DNA of 64,000 nucleotides. Origin: Chitinophagales bacterium (lineage in GTDB: Bacteria; Bacteroidota; Bacteroidia; Chitinophagales; Chitinophagaceae). The translations under genes and the position numbers were made by a program. This document shows positions 30,886 through 41,218 of the stretch, one piece after another (the stretch's first letter is position 1; every line of letters begins with the position of its first letter). The notes beneath the pieces were generated by a model. That model searched no databases, was not told the origin of the DNA, and saw only the letters and a list, made by a program, of their open reading frames with translations. The DNA lies in NCBI GenBank assembly GCA_013297995.1, contig JAAFJB010000005.1, positions 1-64,000 on the forward strand, written 5' to 3'.

Positions 30886-32700
30886 ATGGAAATAAGAAAC
30901 ATTGCCATCATCGCGCACGTTGACCATGGCAAAACAACTTTGGTAGACCGAATTTTGGGTGCAACCAAAGTATTCAGAGACAACCAGGATGCTGGAGAGT
31001 TAATTATGGATAGTAATGATCTTGAAAAAGAACGAGGCATTACCATCTTCAGCAAGAATGCTGCTGTAACTTACAAAGACTATAAAATTAATGTGATAGA
31101 TACACCTGGTCACAGTGATTTTGGTGGTGAAGTAGAGCGAGTATTGAAAATGGCCGATGGTGTAATTCTACTAGTAGATGCATTTGAAGGGCCGATGCCT
31201 CAAACCCGTTTTGTGCTGCAAAAAGCATTACACCTGAATTTACGTCCCATTGTGGTTATTAATAAAGTAGATAAGCCCAATTGCAGACCCGATGAAGTAC
31301 ATGATGCTGTATTTGAATTGTTCTTTAACCTAGATGCTACCGAAGAGCAGTTGGATTTCCCTACTTTTTATGGCAGCGGAAAAAATGGTTGGTTCAATGA
31401 TAGCCTAACGCAAACCGAAGATATTTTTCCTTTAATGGATGGTATTATTAAGTATGTGCCAGCACCTAAAGTGAACGAAGGTCCATTGCAGTTGCAAATT
31501 ACTTCACTAGATTATTCTTCTTTTTTAGGAAGGATTGCTGTAGGAAAAGTAACCAGGGGGTCTATTAAGGAAAGCCAATCCATTGCCTTGGTACAAGCGG
31601 ATGGTTCCATAAAGAAAAGCCGTGTAAAAGAATTGTATGTTTTTGAAGGAATGGGAAAGCGTCGCGTAGCTGAAGTACATTCTGGAGATCTATGTGCGGT
31701 AGTAGGATTGGAAGATTTTAATATTGGGGATACCATTGCAGATACCGAAAATCCAGAAGGATTGCCCGTAATAAGTGTGGATGAACCTACTATGAGCATG
31801 ACGTTCAGCATTAACAATTCTCCTTTCTTTGGTAAGGATGGAAAATTTGTTACCTCACGCCACCTGCGTGATCGCTTGATGAAAGAAACAGAGAAAAACC
31901 TCGCATTAAGGGTAGAAGATACTGATAGTGCAGATAGTTTTTTAGTATTTGGAAGGGGTATTCTTCATTTGGGCATTTTGGTGGAAACCATGCGCAGAGA
32001 AGGCTATGAACTTACGGTAGGTAATCCTCAAGTTTTGGTGAAATATATTGATGGTAAGAAACACGAACCTTATGAAAATCTGGTGGTTGATGTACCAGCA
32101 GATTATAGTGGTAAAGTTATTGATTTGGTTACCCAGCGAAAAGGTGAGATGCAGATTATGGAGAGCAAGGGTGAGATGCAACACTTGGAATTTGAAATTC
32201 CTTCAAGAGGCTTGATAGGACTGCGTTCACAGATGTTAACCAATACCGCTGGAGAAGCGGTTATGGCGCACCGATTTATTGATTACAAACCTTGGAAAGG
32301 CCCTATTCCCGGAAGAAGCAATGGTGTATTAATTGCTAAGTTTCAAGGTACTACTACTGCTTATTCTATTGATAAATTACAGGATAGGGGAAGCTTTTTT
32401 GTAGACCCAGGAGATGAGGTTTATTTGGGACAAATTATTGCTGAGAATATTAAACCGGGCGATTTGAATGTGAATGCCATTGAGATGAAAAAACTCACCA
32501 ATCACCGTGCAAGTGGAAGTGATGACGCGGTTAGAATTACCCCTAAACTTCAGTTTACACTTGAAGAGTGTATGGAGTATATTCAACAAGATGAGTGTAT
32601 TGAGGTAACGCCTAAAAATATCAGGATGCGTAAAACCATCTTAGATGAGAATGAAAGAATCAAAGCTTCAAAAAGTATGAAATCTGAAGCAGCAGGATAA
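30886..32700 (+). CDS. typA: Translational GTPase TypA/BipA
   Basis: IRNIAIIAHVDHGKTTLVDRIL, NDLEKERGITIFSKN, about 604 aa. Confidence 0.97.
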   Translation: MEIRNIAIIAHVDHGKTTLVDRILGATKVFRDNQDAGELIMDSNDLEKERGITIFSKNAAVTYKDYKINVIDTPGHSDFGGEVERVLKMADGVILLVDAFEGPMPQTRFVLQKALHLNLRPIVVINKVDKPNCRPDEVHDAVFELFFNLDATEEQLDFPTFYGSGKNGWFNDSLTQTEDIFPLMDGIIKYVPAPKVNEGPLQLQITSLDYSSFLGRIAVGKVTRGSIKESQSIALVQADGSIKKSRVKELYVFEGMGKRRVAEVHSGDLCAVVGLEDFNIGDTIADTENPEGLPVISVDEPTMSMTFSINNSPFFGKDGKFVTSRHLRDRLMKETEKNLALRVEDTDSADSFLVFGRGILHLGILVETMRREGYELTVGNPQVLVKYIDGKKHEPYENLVVDVPADYSGKVIDLVTQRKGEMQIMESKGEMQHLEFEIPSRGLIGLRSQMLTNTAGEAVMAHRFIDYKPWKGPIPGRSNGVLIAKFQGTTTAYSIDKLQDRGSFFVDPGDEVYLGQIIAENIKPGDLNVNAIEMKKLTNHRASGSDDAVRITPKLQFTLEECMEYIQQDECIEVTPKNIRMRKTILDENERIKASKSMKSEAAG

Positions 32701-32721
32701 TTCATTCCAGCTAATAAATTT

Positions 32722-32760
32722 AAATCGCCTACTGATGGTATATCGGTAGGCGATTTTTTA
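32722..32760. terminator. Probable bidirectional intrinsic terminator between convergent typA and obg
   Basis: AAATCGCCTAC ... GTAGGCGATTT 11-bp perfect stem with T/A tracts on both sides. Confidence 0.8.
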
Positions 32761-32808
32761 TTTGTAAAAAGTGTGTTGGTTATTTTAATTTTAGTATTAA
32801 CTGCCTAT

Positions 32809-33813
32809 TTATACAATAGGCTTATTTAAACTATCCCATAGTAGGTCTTTTAACTCCATTAAACCTTTATTGGTAACAGAAGAAATAAATAAATGAGGAA
32901 TATGGGGGGGCAATTCTTTGGCTATGGCTTCTTTTAGTTCATCATCTAACATATCACTTTTACTCACAGCAATGATAAAATCTTTCTGCAACATTTCAGG
33001 ATTATACTGTTCCAGTTCATTGCGTAAAATTTCAAATTCTTTTTTATGATCATTGCTATCTGCGGGAATTAAAAAAAGTAAAACCGAATTACGCTCTATA
33101 TGTCTTAGAAAGCGATGCCCCAAGCCCTTGCCTTCAGCTGCGCCTTCAATAATACCCGGTAAATCGGCAATGCAGAAAGATTTTTGCTCACGGTATTCCA
33201 CCATACCCAACTGGGGTATAAGGGTGGTAAAAGCGTAATTGGCTATTTTGGGTTTTGCGGCGGTGATCACCGATAATAAAGTAGACTTACCCGCATTGGG
33301 AAAACCCACCAAACCCACGTCTGCCAATACTTTAAGCTCAATATTTTTCCATCCTTCTATACCTGCTTCACCGGGTTGTGCGTGTTCAGGAACCTGATTG
33401 GTTGGCGTAGCAAAATTGCTATTACCAAGCCCACCCCTACCACCACGCATCCAAATATATTCTTGACCTTCTTCTAAAATTTCTGCTTCTTTAGCACCCG
33501 TTTCTTCATCTCTAGCTATAGTACCAAGCGGTACATCTATAAAAATATCTTTACCGTCTCTACCCGTACAATTGTCTTTGCTACCATTCTCGCCATTTTC
33601 AGCCAATACGTTTTTAAAATAACGAAGATGGAGTAGGGTCCATAAATTACTGTTGCCACGCAAAATAATATGGCCGCCTCTGCCCCCATCGCCCCCATCG
33701 GGACCGCCCATGGCAGTTAGCTTATTGCGCATAAAATGCTTTACACCGGCACCACCGTGACCGCTTCTGGCAAAGATTCTGATATAGTCTATAAAATTAT
33801 TACGTTCTGACAC
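32809..33813 (-). CDS. obg: GTPase Obg/CgtA (GTG start, [11 protein letters not shown]...)
   Basis: [58 protein letters not shown]. Confidence 0.95.
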   Translation of the reverse strand: MSERNNFIDYIRIFARSGHGGAGVKHFMRNKLTAMGGPDGGDGGRGGHIILRGNSNLWTLLHLRYFKNVLAENGENGSKDNCTGRDGKDIFIDVPLGTIARDEETGAKEAEILEEGQEYIWMRGGRGGLGNSNFATPTNQVPEHAQPGEAGIEGWKNIELKVLADVGLVGFPNAGKSTLLSVITAAKPKIANYAFTTLIPQLGMVEYREQKSFCIADLPGIIEGAAEGKGLGHRFLRHIERNSVLLFLIPADSNDHKKEFEILRNELEQYNPEMLQKDFIIAVSKSDMLDDELKEAIAKELPPHIPHLFISSVTNKGLMELKDLLWDSLNKPIV

Positions 33814-33842
33814 TTTGCAAATATACAACATTGCAATTTGGT

Positions 33843-34436
33843 CTATTCTTTAACCGTATTCCAAGTGCTGTAAAGCAGTTCTTGCGGGGGTAAATCAGTT
33901 GGAATTTCACGCAAAGGTTCTGTCTGCATCCAATATTTTTTCATTTCCTCAGGTAAAGTTTGGTAAAGCGCAGTGCCTTTAGATTTCCACGCAATCATTT
34001 CATTGCTTACCTCTTTTATTTTTTTTGCTGGGTTACCAGCCAATAGAGTTCTTGGTTCAAACACTTCGCCTGCTTTTACAAAACTTAAGGCACCAACAAT
34101 ACACTCATCTCCCAAAATCACATTGTCCATAATAACACTATTCATGCCTATCAAACAATTGCGCCCAATAGTAGCACCATGAATCACAGCTCCGTGTCCG
34201 ATATGGGCATTTTCTTTTAATAAAACAGTTGTACCCGGAAACATATGAATGGTGCAATTTTCTTGCACATTACAACCGTCTTCAATAATGATGGCACCCC
34301 AATCGCCTCGCAGGGCTGCACCTGGACCGATGTACACATTTTTACCAATTATTACATTTCCTGTGATGGCAGCTTGCGGATGAATAAATGCAGACTCGTG
34401 TATTACAGGCGTAAATCCTTTGAAAGCGTATATCAT
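33843..34436 (-). CDS. Gamma-carbonic-anhydrase-like/PaaY-like hexapeptide transferase
   Basis: Left-handed beta-helix hexapeptide repeats ([37 protein letters not shown]); adjacent to paa genes. Confidence 0.85.
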   Translation of the reverse strand: MIYAFKGFTPVIHESAFIHPQAAITGNVIIGKNVYIGPGAALRGDWGAIIIEDGCNVQENCTIHMFPGTTVLLKENAHIGHGAVIHGATIGRNCLIGMNSVIMDNVILGDECIVGALSFVKAGEVFEPRTLLAGNPAKKIKEVSNEMIAWKSKGTALYQTLPEEMKKYWMQTEPLREIPTDLPPQELLYSTWNTVKE

Positions 34437-34445
34437 ACAACTGAA

Positions 34446-34856
34446 TTAATGAACCACTGGTTTGCCAGTTCTAAAACAAGTGCCTTTGAAGAGCGCCACT
34501 GTTTCTGCCAATTGGTTGGTAATGGTAATTTGATAAAGGCCTGTACTTCTTCCATTATGAATTTCAATGGCTTCTGCGGTTAACAGATCACCTACTTTAA
34601 CGGGTTTTAAAAAGTTGATGGAAGTGTCTAGCGCCACCGATAAATTATTTCGGTTATTACAAGCAAAGGCAAAAGCACTATCGGCCATGGAGAAAGTAAT
34701 ACCACCGTGTACAATTCCCAATCCGTTAATCATTTGGCTGCGGATGATCATTTTTATTTTACTGTAACCATTGCGCAGTTCCAGCACTTCTATTCCCATC
34801 CACTGAGAGAATAAGTCTTCTTTCATCATATGAGCTACTACTAATTCTGGGGTCAT
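34446..34856 (-). CDS. paaI: PaaI-type hydroxyphenylacetyl-CoA thioesterase
   Basis: Hotdog fold motif MINGLGIVHGGITFSMADSAFAFACN; in paa cluster. Confidence 0.88.
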   Translation of the reverse strand: MTPELVVAHMMKEDLFSQWMGIEVLELRNGYSKIKMIIRSQMINGLGIVHGGITFSMADSAFAFACNNRNNLSVALDTSINFLKPVKVGDLLTAEAIEIHNGRSTGLYQITITNQLAETVALFKGTCFRTGKPVVH

Positions 34857-34864
34857 TTTTTATT

Positions 34865-35641
34865 TTATTTTCCTTGATAAATAGGGATTCTTTTTTCTAA
34901 AAAAGCTTGAACACCTTCTTTAAAATCTTTGGTGGCAGCGGCTTGCTGCTGAAGTGTGTCTTCCAGCGCAAGCTGTTGGGTAATAGTATTGGTGGCAGAA
35001 GCATTCAAAGCCTGTTTAATAAAGCCGAGTGCTTTGGTAGGCATTCCCGCAAGTGTGGCCGCAATTTTTTTACTTTCCGCCTCAAAATTATTTTCATCAA
35101 ATACTTTGTACAGCATACCCATTTGTAGTGCTTCTGAAGCAGCTACTTTGTCACCGAGCATCATGAGTGCGGATGCACGTTGAAATCCAATTAAACGAGG
35201 GAGTGTAAAACTGCCACCACTATCGGGTATTAATCCTATTTTAGAAAAAGCTTGAATAAAATTAGCAGAAGCTGTGCTCACTACCACATCACCAGCAAAA
35301 GCAATATTAGCACCCGCACCAGCAGCTACACCATTTATTGCAATCACTACTGGTTTAGGTAAATTCCTTATACGCTCAATAATTGGATTATAATGTTCAC
35401 TCAATATTTTTTGCATACCGGGACCATTTGGGTCGGCCACTTCAGCCAAATCTTGTCCCGCACAAAAGCCCTTACCAGCTCCTGTTAAATAAATGCAGCG
35501 AATGCTTTCATCGGCGGCACAATCGTCCAGTGTTTTTTGTAAGAGCAGCGCCATTTCTCTGTTGAATGCATTCAGTTTATCGGGGCGATTTAATGTGATA
35601 TAAGCAATGCCAGCTTCAATTTTGAGTAGTATGGGTAACAT
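34865..35641 (-). CDS. paaG: Enoyl-CoA hydratase/isomerase, PaaG-like
   Basis: Crotonase motifs TGAGKGFCAGQDL, INGVAAGAGANIAFAGD; in paa cluster. Confidence 0.87.
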   Translation of the reverse strand: MLPILLKIEAGIAYITLNRPDKLNAFNREMALLLQKTLDDCAADESIRCIYLTGAGKGFCAGQDLAEVADPNGPGMQKILSEHYNPIIERIRNLPKPVVIAINGVAAGAGANIAFAGDVVVSTASANFIQAFSKIGLIPDSGGSFTLPRLIGFQRASALMMLGDKVAASEALQMGMLYKVFDENNFEAESKKIAATLAGMPTKALGFIKQALNASATNTITQQLALEDTLQQQAAATKDFKEGVQAFLEKRIPIYQGK

Positions 35642-35665
35642 GATTTTAAATTTATTATAGTGGGT

Positions 35666-36151
35666 TTAATGGCATTTAAAATAATCAAAAGGTTCCAAAC
35701 AATCTTGGCACTTGAATAAGGCTTTACAGGAAGTACTGCCAAATTGTGATATCAATAAGGTATGGGTTGAATTGCATTGTGGGCAAGGCACTATAATATC
35801 TTCTAAAAAAGCACCCTCAAAACTTTTTCCAATAGGTGGTGCAATGCCATAGGCTTTTAATTGTTGTTTACCGTTTTCAGAGATCCAGTCGGTAGTCCAT
35901 ACCGGCGCAAGTATTTGTTTAATGATGGGCAATTCAAAACCAGCGTTCAACAAACTCATTCTTACCTGCATGCTGATGATGTCCATTGCAGGGCATCCGC
36001 TGTAAGTGGGGGTGATGGAGATGATTGGCTGCTGGTGATTGAATTCAACGGAGCGAACAATACCTAGGTCCACAATTGACAGTACTGGAATTTCTGGATC
36101 CATTATAGCCGCTAAAATATTCCAGACTTTATCGTTAAATGTTGCTTCCAT
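35666..36151 (-). CDS. paaD: Phenylacetyl-CoA epoxidase subunit PaaD
   Basis: DUF59-like MDPEIPVLSIVDLGIVRSV; C-terminal CPQCNSTHTLL...CKALFKCQDC zinc motif. Confidence 0.93.
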   Translation of the reverse strand: MEATFNDKVWNILAAIMDPEIPVLSIVDLGIVRSVEFNHQQPIISITPTYSGCPAMDIISMQVRMSLLNAGFELPIIKQILAPVWTTDWISENGKQQLKAYGIAPPIGKSFEGAFLEDIIVPCPQCNSTHTLLISQFGSTSCKALFKCQDCLEPFDYFKCH

Positions 36152-36154
36152 ATA

Positions 36155-36919
36155 TTACCATTCACAATTGGGATATGCTCGTTGTAGCAACTGCATTTCG
36201 GTTAAAATAATTGGTAAGTGTTCGGTATGAAATCCTTGGGTACCACCCTTGTGTTGTATTGATTTTTCTGGGAGAGGCAAGCCTGCTTCTTCAAAAACAT
36301 TTTTTATTTTTTCATTCCAATCAATTTGAATTTGGGCAAGTATATTCTTTGCAGGTTGAAGGAAATTGTTTTCTTGAAAGAGTTCTTGGGTATAAGGCCA
36401 AAGGGCATTGATGGCTGTATTCATACGTTGGTAGCTTTCGGTTGTTCCATCACCTAGGCGAATTACCCAATCGCTACTCCAACGTAAATGATAGGTAACT
36501 TCTTTGAGCGACTTTTCTGCAATGGCTGCAATTTGCGCATCTTCGTGCTGTATTAATTGCTGGTAAAGAAAATATTGGTAGCTGCTGAAAAAAAATATCC
36601 TAAGGGTAGTAAAAGCCCAATCTCCATTGGGTAATTCGGTGATCAGGTGATTTTTAAAATCATTGGCATCACGGAGATAAGCAAGTGTATCTTCTGTTGC
36701 TGGAAGGTTAAAAACAGAGGATTCTGGTGGTAATTCATTGAGGCGTAAAGCAGCGTACTGGTAGAAATTTCGTGCTTGACCTATATAATCGAGGGCAATA
36801 TTAGAGATGGCAATATCTTGTTCCAATACGGGACCATGGGCGCACCATTCACTGCTGCGGTGTCCAATGATGAGTGCATTATCTGCGAGGTGAAGTAAAA
36901 ATTCAATTTTATTCAACAT
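36155..36919 (-). CDS. paaC: Phenylacetyl-CoA epoxidase subunit PaaC (start MLNKIEFLLHLADNALI)
   Basis: LADNALIIGHRSSEWCAHGPVLEQDIAISNIALDYIGQARNFYQYA. Confidence 0.93.
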   Translation of the reverse strand: MLNKIEFLLHLADNALIIGHRSSEWCAHGPVLEQDIAISNIALDYIGQARNFYQYAALRLNELPPESSVFNLPATEDTLAYLRDANDFKNHLITELPNGDWAFTTLRIFFFSSYQYFLYQQLIQHEDAQIAAIAEKSLKEVTYHLRWSSDWVIRLGDGTTESYQRMNTAINALWPYTQELFQENNFLQPAKNILAQIQIDWNEKIKNVFEEAGLPLPEKSIQHKGGTQGFHTEHLPIILTEMQLLQRAYPNCEW

Positions 36920-36935
36920 AAATTTTTGTGTTCCG

Positions 36936-37238
36936 TTACATATATTCAACCTCATTAGGAAGGTCGTAAAAAGTGGGATGCCTATATGCTTTGTCGTTGG
37001 CCGGATCATATAAAGAGCCTGCTTCATCGGGATTGCTGGCATGAATATTTTTACTTTCCACCGCCCAAATGCTAATGCCTTCCATTCTTCTGGTGTACAC
37101 ATCACGTGCATTTTCAATGGCCATAGCAGCATCAGCAGCGTGAAGGCTGCCTACATGTTTGTGATCGAGGCCTTGTTTACTGCGGACAAAAATCTCCCAT
37201 AATGGCCATTCTATTTTAGAATTTGAGTGGGTGGACAT
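36936..37238 (-). CDS. paaB: Phenylacetyl-CoA epoxidase subunit PaaB
   Basis: WPLWEIFVRSKQGLDHKHVGSLHAADAAMAIENARDVYTRR. Confidence 0.95.
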   Translation of the reverse strand: MSTHSNSKIEWPLWEIFVRSKQGLDHKHVGSLHAADAAMAIENARDVYTRRMEGISIWAVESKNIHASNPDEAGSLYDPANDKAYRHPTFYDLPNEVEYM

Positions 37239-37239
37239 G

Positions 37240-37333
37240 GTTATTGAGTTATTAAGTTATTGGGTTGATTAAGTTATTGGGTTATTGGGTTATTGGGTTG
37301 ATTGGTTGATTGAGTTATTAAGTTATTGGGTTA
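37240..37333. repeat. Degenerate octamer tandem repeat (consensus GTTATTGG on + strand) between paaB and paaA
   Basis: About 11 consecutive units of GTTATTGG/GTTATTAA/GTTATTGA/GTTGATT(G/A)(A); no C on the + strand. Confidence 0.85.
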
Positions 37334-38257
37334 GGCTGCCTTATTTTTTGCAGCATAAGCAGTAGCTGCATCACGAACCCATTCGCCATCGGTCCAAGCT
37401 TTTTTTCTCGCCTCTAGTCTTTCTTTATTGCAGGGCCCATTGCCCTGAATAACCTGCCAGAATTCATCCCAATTAATTTCACCAAAATCATAATGTTTTC
37501 TGGTTTCATTCCATTTCAAATCCTTATCGGGCAATGTAAAGCCAAGCACTTTAACTTGCTCAGCACAAACATCAATAAATTTTTGGCGCAGCTCATCATT
37601 GCTGAAACGTTTAATTTTCCATTTCATGCTTTGGATGCTGTTGGGGCTCTCATCATCTTTAGGGCCAAACATCATAATGCTGGGCCACCACCACCTATTA
37701 ATGGCATCTTGTGCCATTTTGCGTTGGGCTTCACTGCCTTTGCCCAGTGTATATAATATGTCAAAACCCTGACGTTGGTGAAAACTTTCTTCTTTACAAA
37801 CCCTTACCATGGCGCGGGCATAAGGCCCATAGCTGCTCCTACAAAGTGGAACCTGATTCATGATGGCAGCACCATCTACCAACCAACCAATAACGCCCAT
37901 ATCAGCCCAGCTAAGGGTGGGATAATTGAATATAGAAGAATATTTGGCTTTGCCAGTATGCAGTTGATGGTACATTTCATCGCGACTGATGCCAAGCGTT
38001 TCAGCGGCACTGTAGAGGTAGAGACCGTGGCCGGCTTCGTCCTGCACTTTAGCCAATAAGATGGCTTTTCTCCGGAGAGAAGGGGCGCGCGTGATCCAGT
38101 TGCCTTCGGGCAGCATGCCAATGATTTCGCTGTGGGCGTGCTGGCTAATTTGTCTAATTAGGGTCTGCCTATATTTTTCGGGCATCCAGTCTTTCGGTTC
38201 AATGCGGATTTCTTTGTCCACTTTATTCTGAAAAAGAACATCTTGCTGGTTTTGCAT
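37331..38257 (-). CDS. paaA: Phenylacetyl-CoA epoxidase subunit PaaA
   Basis: [56 protein letters not shown]. Confidence 0.97.
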   Translation of the reverse strand: MQNQQDVLFQNKVDKEIRIEPKDWMPEKYRQTLIRQISQHAHSEIIGMLPEGNWITRAPSLRRKAILLAKVQDEAGHGLYLYSAAETLGISRDEMYHQLHTGKAKYSSIFNYPTLSWADMGVIGWLVDGAAIMNQVPLCRSSYGPYARAMVRVCKEESFHQRQGFDILYTLGKGSEAQRKMAQDAINRWWWPSIMMFGPKDDESPNSIQSMKWKIKRFSNDELRQKFIDVCAEQVKVLGFTLPDKDLKWNETRKHYDFGEINWDEFWQVIQGNGPCNKERLEARKKAWTDGEWVRDAATAYAAKNKAA

Positions 38258-38373
38258 GACTGAAATTTTGGTAAAATTACATTAAATACTAACATCTGTT
38301 AGCAATACTTGTTTAATTGGAAAGGGTAGTTTGGTAGCAGATATTTATATGAGATTATGGTTATAGTAAAATA

Positions 38374-38967
38374 TCAGATATAAATTAATAAGTTTTCTTT
38401 TATGCCCAATTTGCGTTTCATATCGCTGGTATTGTAGCCGCCAAATATGACCCAGTCGTCTTTGTTTCTAATACGGGCAAAGATCGAAACATCAACCCCT
38501 CTTTTGTATATGTTTTTAGACAATTCGGTTTTGGTGGCTGCTAATTTTTTCACGAGCTTGTAAACGCTCTATTAGCTGTATGCGTTCTTCTAGTAACTCC
38601 TGTTTTCGGGTTTGAATAGCAAAATAACGTTGGGCAAAAGCAATTTGGTTTTTTTAGGGTCGCCATTTTGAGTTATTAGATAACAAATATAGCGAGTGAG
38701 CATCAAGTCTTCTTGTTCCCTTTCTGCACCAGACCCAATTTTGACCATTTTGGTGACGTCAACGAAATGGTCAGAAGCTGCCTCTCCATTGGTTTCGCAA
38801 CTTTCTTTTGCGTTATTAATAGCGTTTAAAAAATTACGCCAATCAACATATCCTAAAAAATTTTGCAACTCACGCGCCAACCAATATTCTACTCCATCTT
38901 GCTCGTAGGAGTATTCTTCGAAACGCTTATTTAACTTTATGTTGCTTCGACTCAAGATATTGTACAA
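38374..38967 (-). pseudogene. dinD: DinD-like (DNA-damage-inducible protein D) pseudogene
   Basis: VEYWLARELQNFLGYVDWRNF...TRYICYLITQNGDPKK, then in other frames NQIAFAQRYFAIQTRKQELLEERIQLIERLQAREK and KLAATKTELSKNIYKRGVDVSIFARIRNKDDWVIFGGYNTSDMKRKLGI. Confidence 0.85.
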
Positions 38968-39033
38968 TCAAGTAGATTTTAAGAATATAAAACTCATTGA
39001 ACGTTCAAATGGAGGAGATAAGGTTTTTAGCCC

Positions 39034-39612
39034 TCATTTAGCATAGAAAAAACTATTACGAATAAAAAATTGATTAGTCTCATCATATTTTACTTCTTTT
39101 ACTATGCTCATTGCATTTGAAGTCACGGAAATAGTTGTTCTTATGGTAGAAGGCTTCTCATTGTCTTCGTCTTTGGTTTCAAAAACTGCAATTTGAAGTG
39201 TGTTTACTTTGGCCAAGTTACCTTCTTGCAAGCCAGCACTACCAGCTACAGAACTCTGTTTTGTAGTGTAGGAAATTAACTTGAAAGGTCGTTTATAGCC
39301 GCTTTGCATAAACCCCGCCCCGTTATCAACAATATAGGCTGTGTCTTGTGATTTTGCTCTCTGCTTCGTTTTTCCATCGGGCTCTACATAGAAAAACTGT
39401 TTAATCAAATATTTGTCTGTTATATTGCTTTTGAGCCAAACATCCATCACTACTTGCGTAGCATCATCTTGATAATCGGTATAGGTTAGTTTACCAGTCC
39501 AATCTCCTTGCATAGCCTGTAGAAAATTACTGGGCAATTTTGGCTCAACTTGTGCGAAGCTATTAACAACGTTAATTACACTTACGATAACTAGAAATAT
39601 ATACTTTTTCAT
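39034..39612 (-). CDS. Secreted hypothetical protein
   Basis: Signal peptide MKKYIFLVIVSVINVVNSFAQ; 192 aa. Confidence 0.65.
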   Translation of the reverse strand: MKKYIFLVIVSVINVVNSFAQVEPKLPSNFLQAMQGDWTGKLTYTDYQDDATQVVMDVWLKSNITDKYLIKQFFYVEPDGKTKQRAKSQDTAYIVDNGAGFMQSGYKRPFKLISYTTKQSSVAGSAGLQEGNLAKVNTLQIAVFETKDEDNEKPSTIRTTISVTSNAMSIVKEVKYDETNQFFIRNSFFYAK

Positions 39613-39625
39613 TTTTTAAAATTTA

Positions 39626-41086
39626 TTATTTGAAATAATTTAATACGGGATCGATATTTTTATAAATAGTTTGTTGGGTTGGTTTAATGAGGATATCTGG
39701 AACTACACCCTCATCTTTTACATCTTTTGTATAGAAATAAATAAGGGGGATATCTATCTCAATTTTTGAGTTGGGCATTGTAAAAAAGAACATTTCCGAC
39801 CCGTTCAATCCTCGTTTTGTCCCCCCGGTTGTTTCGCCAATAATGGTTCCTAGCTTGTTGTACTGAAAAGTCCAAGCTAACCCAAAAGTGGCCGAACTAC
39901 AGGTTGCATCAACCAATAAATAGATTTTCCCTTTAAATGCAAGCTGGTTTGGCATAATTGGCACAACTGGTGCTTGCTGCTTTTTTTGATATAAACCAAT
40001 GTCGTTTACGAAAAACTCTGTAGGGTTTTTAGGCATTTTAAAAGAACGATCCCAACTGGAAAGTAAAGGCTTAAGGCTATCGGGTATAGTTAAATAGCGG
40101 TAGCAGTTAACCGATGCACGCTCGTTCATTAAAGGCTTGGTTGTAATCATCGACAAAATATAGTCTCTGATTTCCCCACTACCCCCCTCGTTCCCCCTCA
40201 AATCGATCACAAGATTTTTTATATTAGCATTGTCATTCAGTACCTTAAAGCAGCTATCAATATAATTCTTCCATTTAAAATCGCTGTTCCAAAAAGCAAA
40301 TGTGCCAAATTTCAAGTAGCCGGTATGTTGGTTTAGCATTGTAGATACCCAAGTAGCTTCGTCTTCTTGAACTTTACCAAAAGCTTTTTCATATCTAGCA
40401 ATACGTTGTTGTTGAGTAATATATGGCAAAGAATAAATTAGTTTGGCTTTTGAAGCGGGCTTGATTGCAATCTCAAAATTTTCATTGCTTGAAGGAAAAA
40501 GCAAAGGAAAATAACTGTCGAATAAACTGGCTCCATAACTATCGCCTGCAGTAATACCAATATTGCTTAATTTTTTATGCACCGCATTATTGCCATCGGC
40601 CCGGCTTACGGTAAGCAATTTTTCAATAATCTCTCCACTTGAGCGCTTGTTTATGGAAACTATCTCATCGCCCGCCTTTATCGCCGATTGATCGGAAATA
40701 TTGTGGGTAATAATGATTTTGCCATCAACAATTTGAAAAAAGAATGGCAATACCATGTTGCCGATAAGTAATGACTTAATACTATCGCTCAAATTAAGCG
40801 GATTCGGAAACGTGTGGCCGCATTTTATCTTATTCACAAACTTGGAAACTTCCAAGTAAAACTGTTTCAACGACAGTGGTGTTGAACAGGCATTTTTTAG
40901 TGCCGTTACATGGGTCTCAAATTCGGGTTTGGTGTTGAATTTGTATAGCCCAGGGTGTAAATTATAAAGTGCAGACTCTAATAATTTAATGTCTTTCCCC
41001 ATTTGCAGCACAGAAAGCTGACCATTTTGTTGCGCTCTACCGTGGACTGCTCCTAAAATGCAAATCAGTACAAGTAATCTTTTCAT
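39626..41086 (-). CDS. S41-family peptidase (tail-specific protease-like), secreted
   Basis: NLVIDLRGNEGGSGEIRDYIL; KIYLLVDATCSSATFGLAWTFQYNKLGTIIGETTGG. Confidence 0.88.
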   Translation of the reverse strand: MKRLLVLICILGAVHGRAQQNGQLSVLQMGKDIKLLESALYNLHPGLYKFNTKPEFETHVTALKNACSTPLSLKQFYLEVSKFVNKIKCGHTFPNPLNLSDSIKSLLIGNMVLPFFFQIVDGKIIITHNISDQSAIKAGDEIVSINKRSSGEIIEKLLTVSRADGNNAVHKKLSNIGITAGDSYGASLFDSYFPLLFPSSNENFEIAIKPASKAKLIYSLPYITQQQRIARYEKAFGKVQEDEATWVSTMLNQHTGYLKFGTFAFWNSDFKWKNYIDSCFKVLNDNANIKNLVIDLRGNEGGSGEIRDYILSMITTKPLMNERASVNCYRYLTIPDSLKPLLSSWDRSFKMPKNPTEFFVNDIGLYQKKQQAPVVPIMPNQLAFKGKIYLLVDATCSSATFGLAWTFQYNKLGTIIGETTGGTKRGLNGSEMFFFTMPNSKIEIDIPLIYFYTKDVKDEGVVPDILIKPTQQTIYKNIDPVLNYFK

Positions 41087-41218
41087 GTTTTTAATATTTG
41101 ATACAAAACTGAACAAATAGGGTTTCTTTACCGCCTCATATCATAATATGATACATAAAACCAAAAATAGTTATGATTTGAGCCCTCTATAAACGATAAA
41201 TTATATTTTGAGACCTTG

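Noticed and set aside
37240-37333. CRISPR array
   Set aside because: Units are contiguous 8-9 bp repeats with no spacers and no cas genes.
41139-41153. TATCATA-A-TATGATA palindrome upstream of the S41 peptidase
   Set aside because: Short and AT-only enough to be expected by chance; no promoter context supporting an operator.
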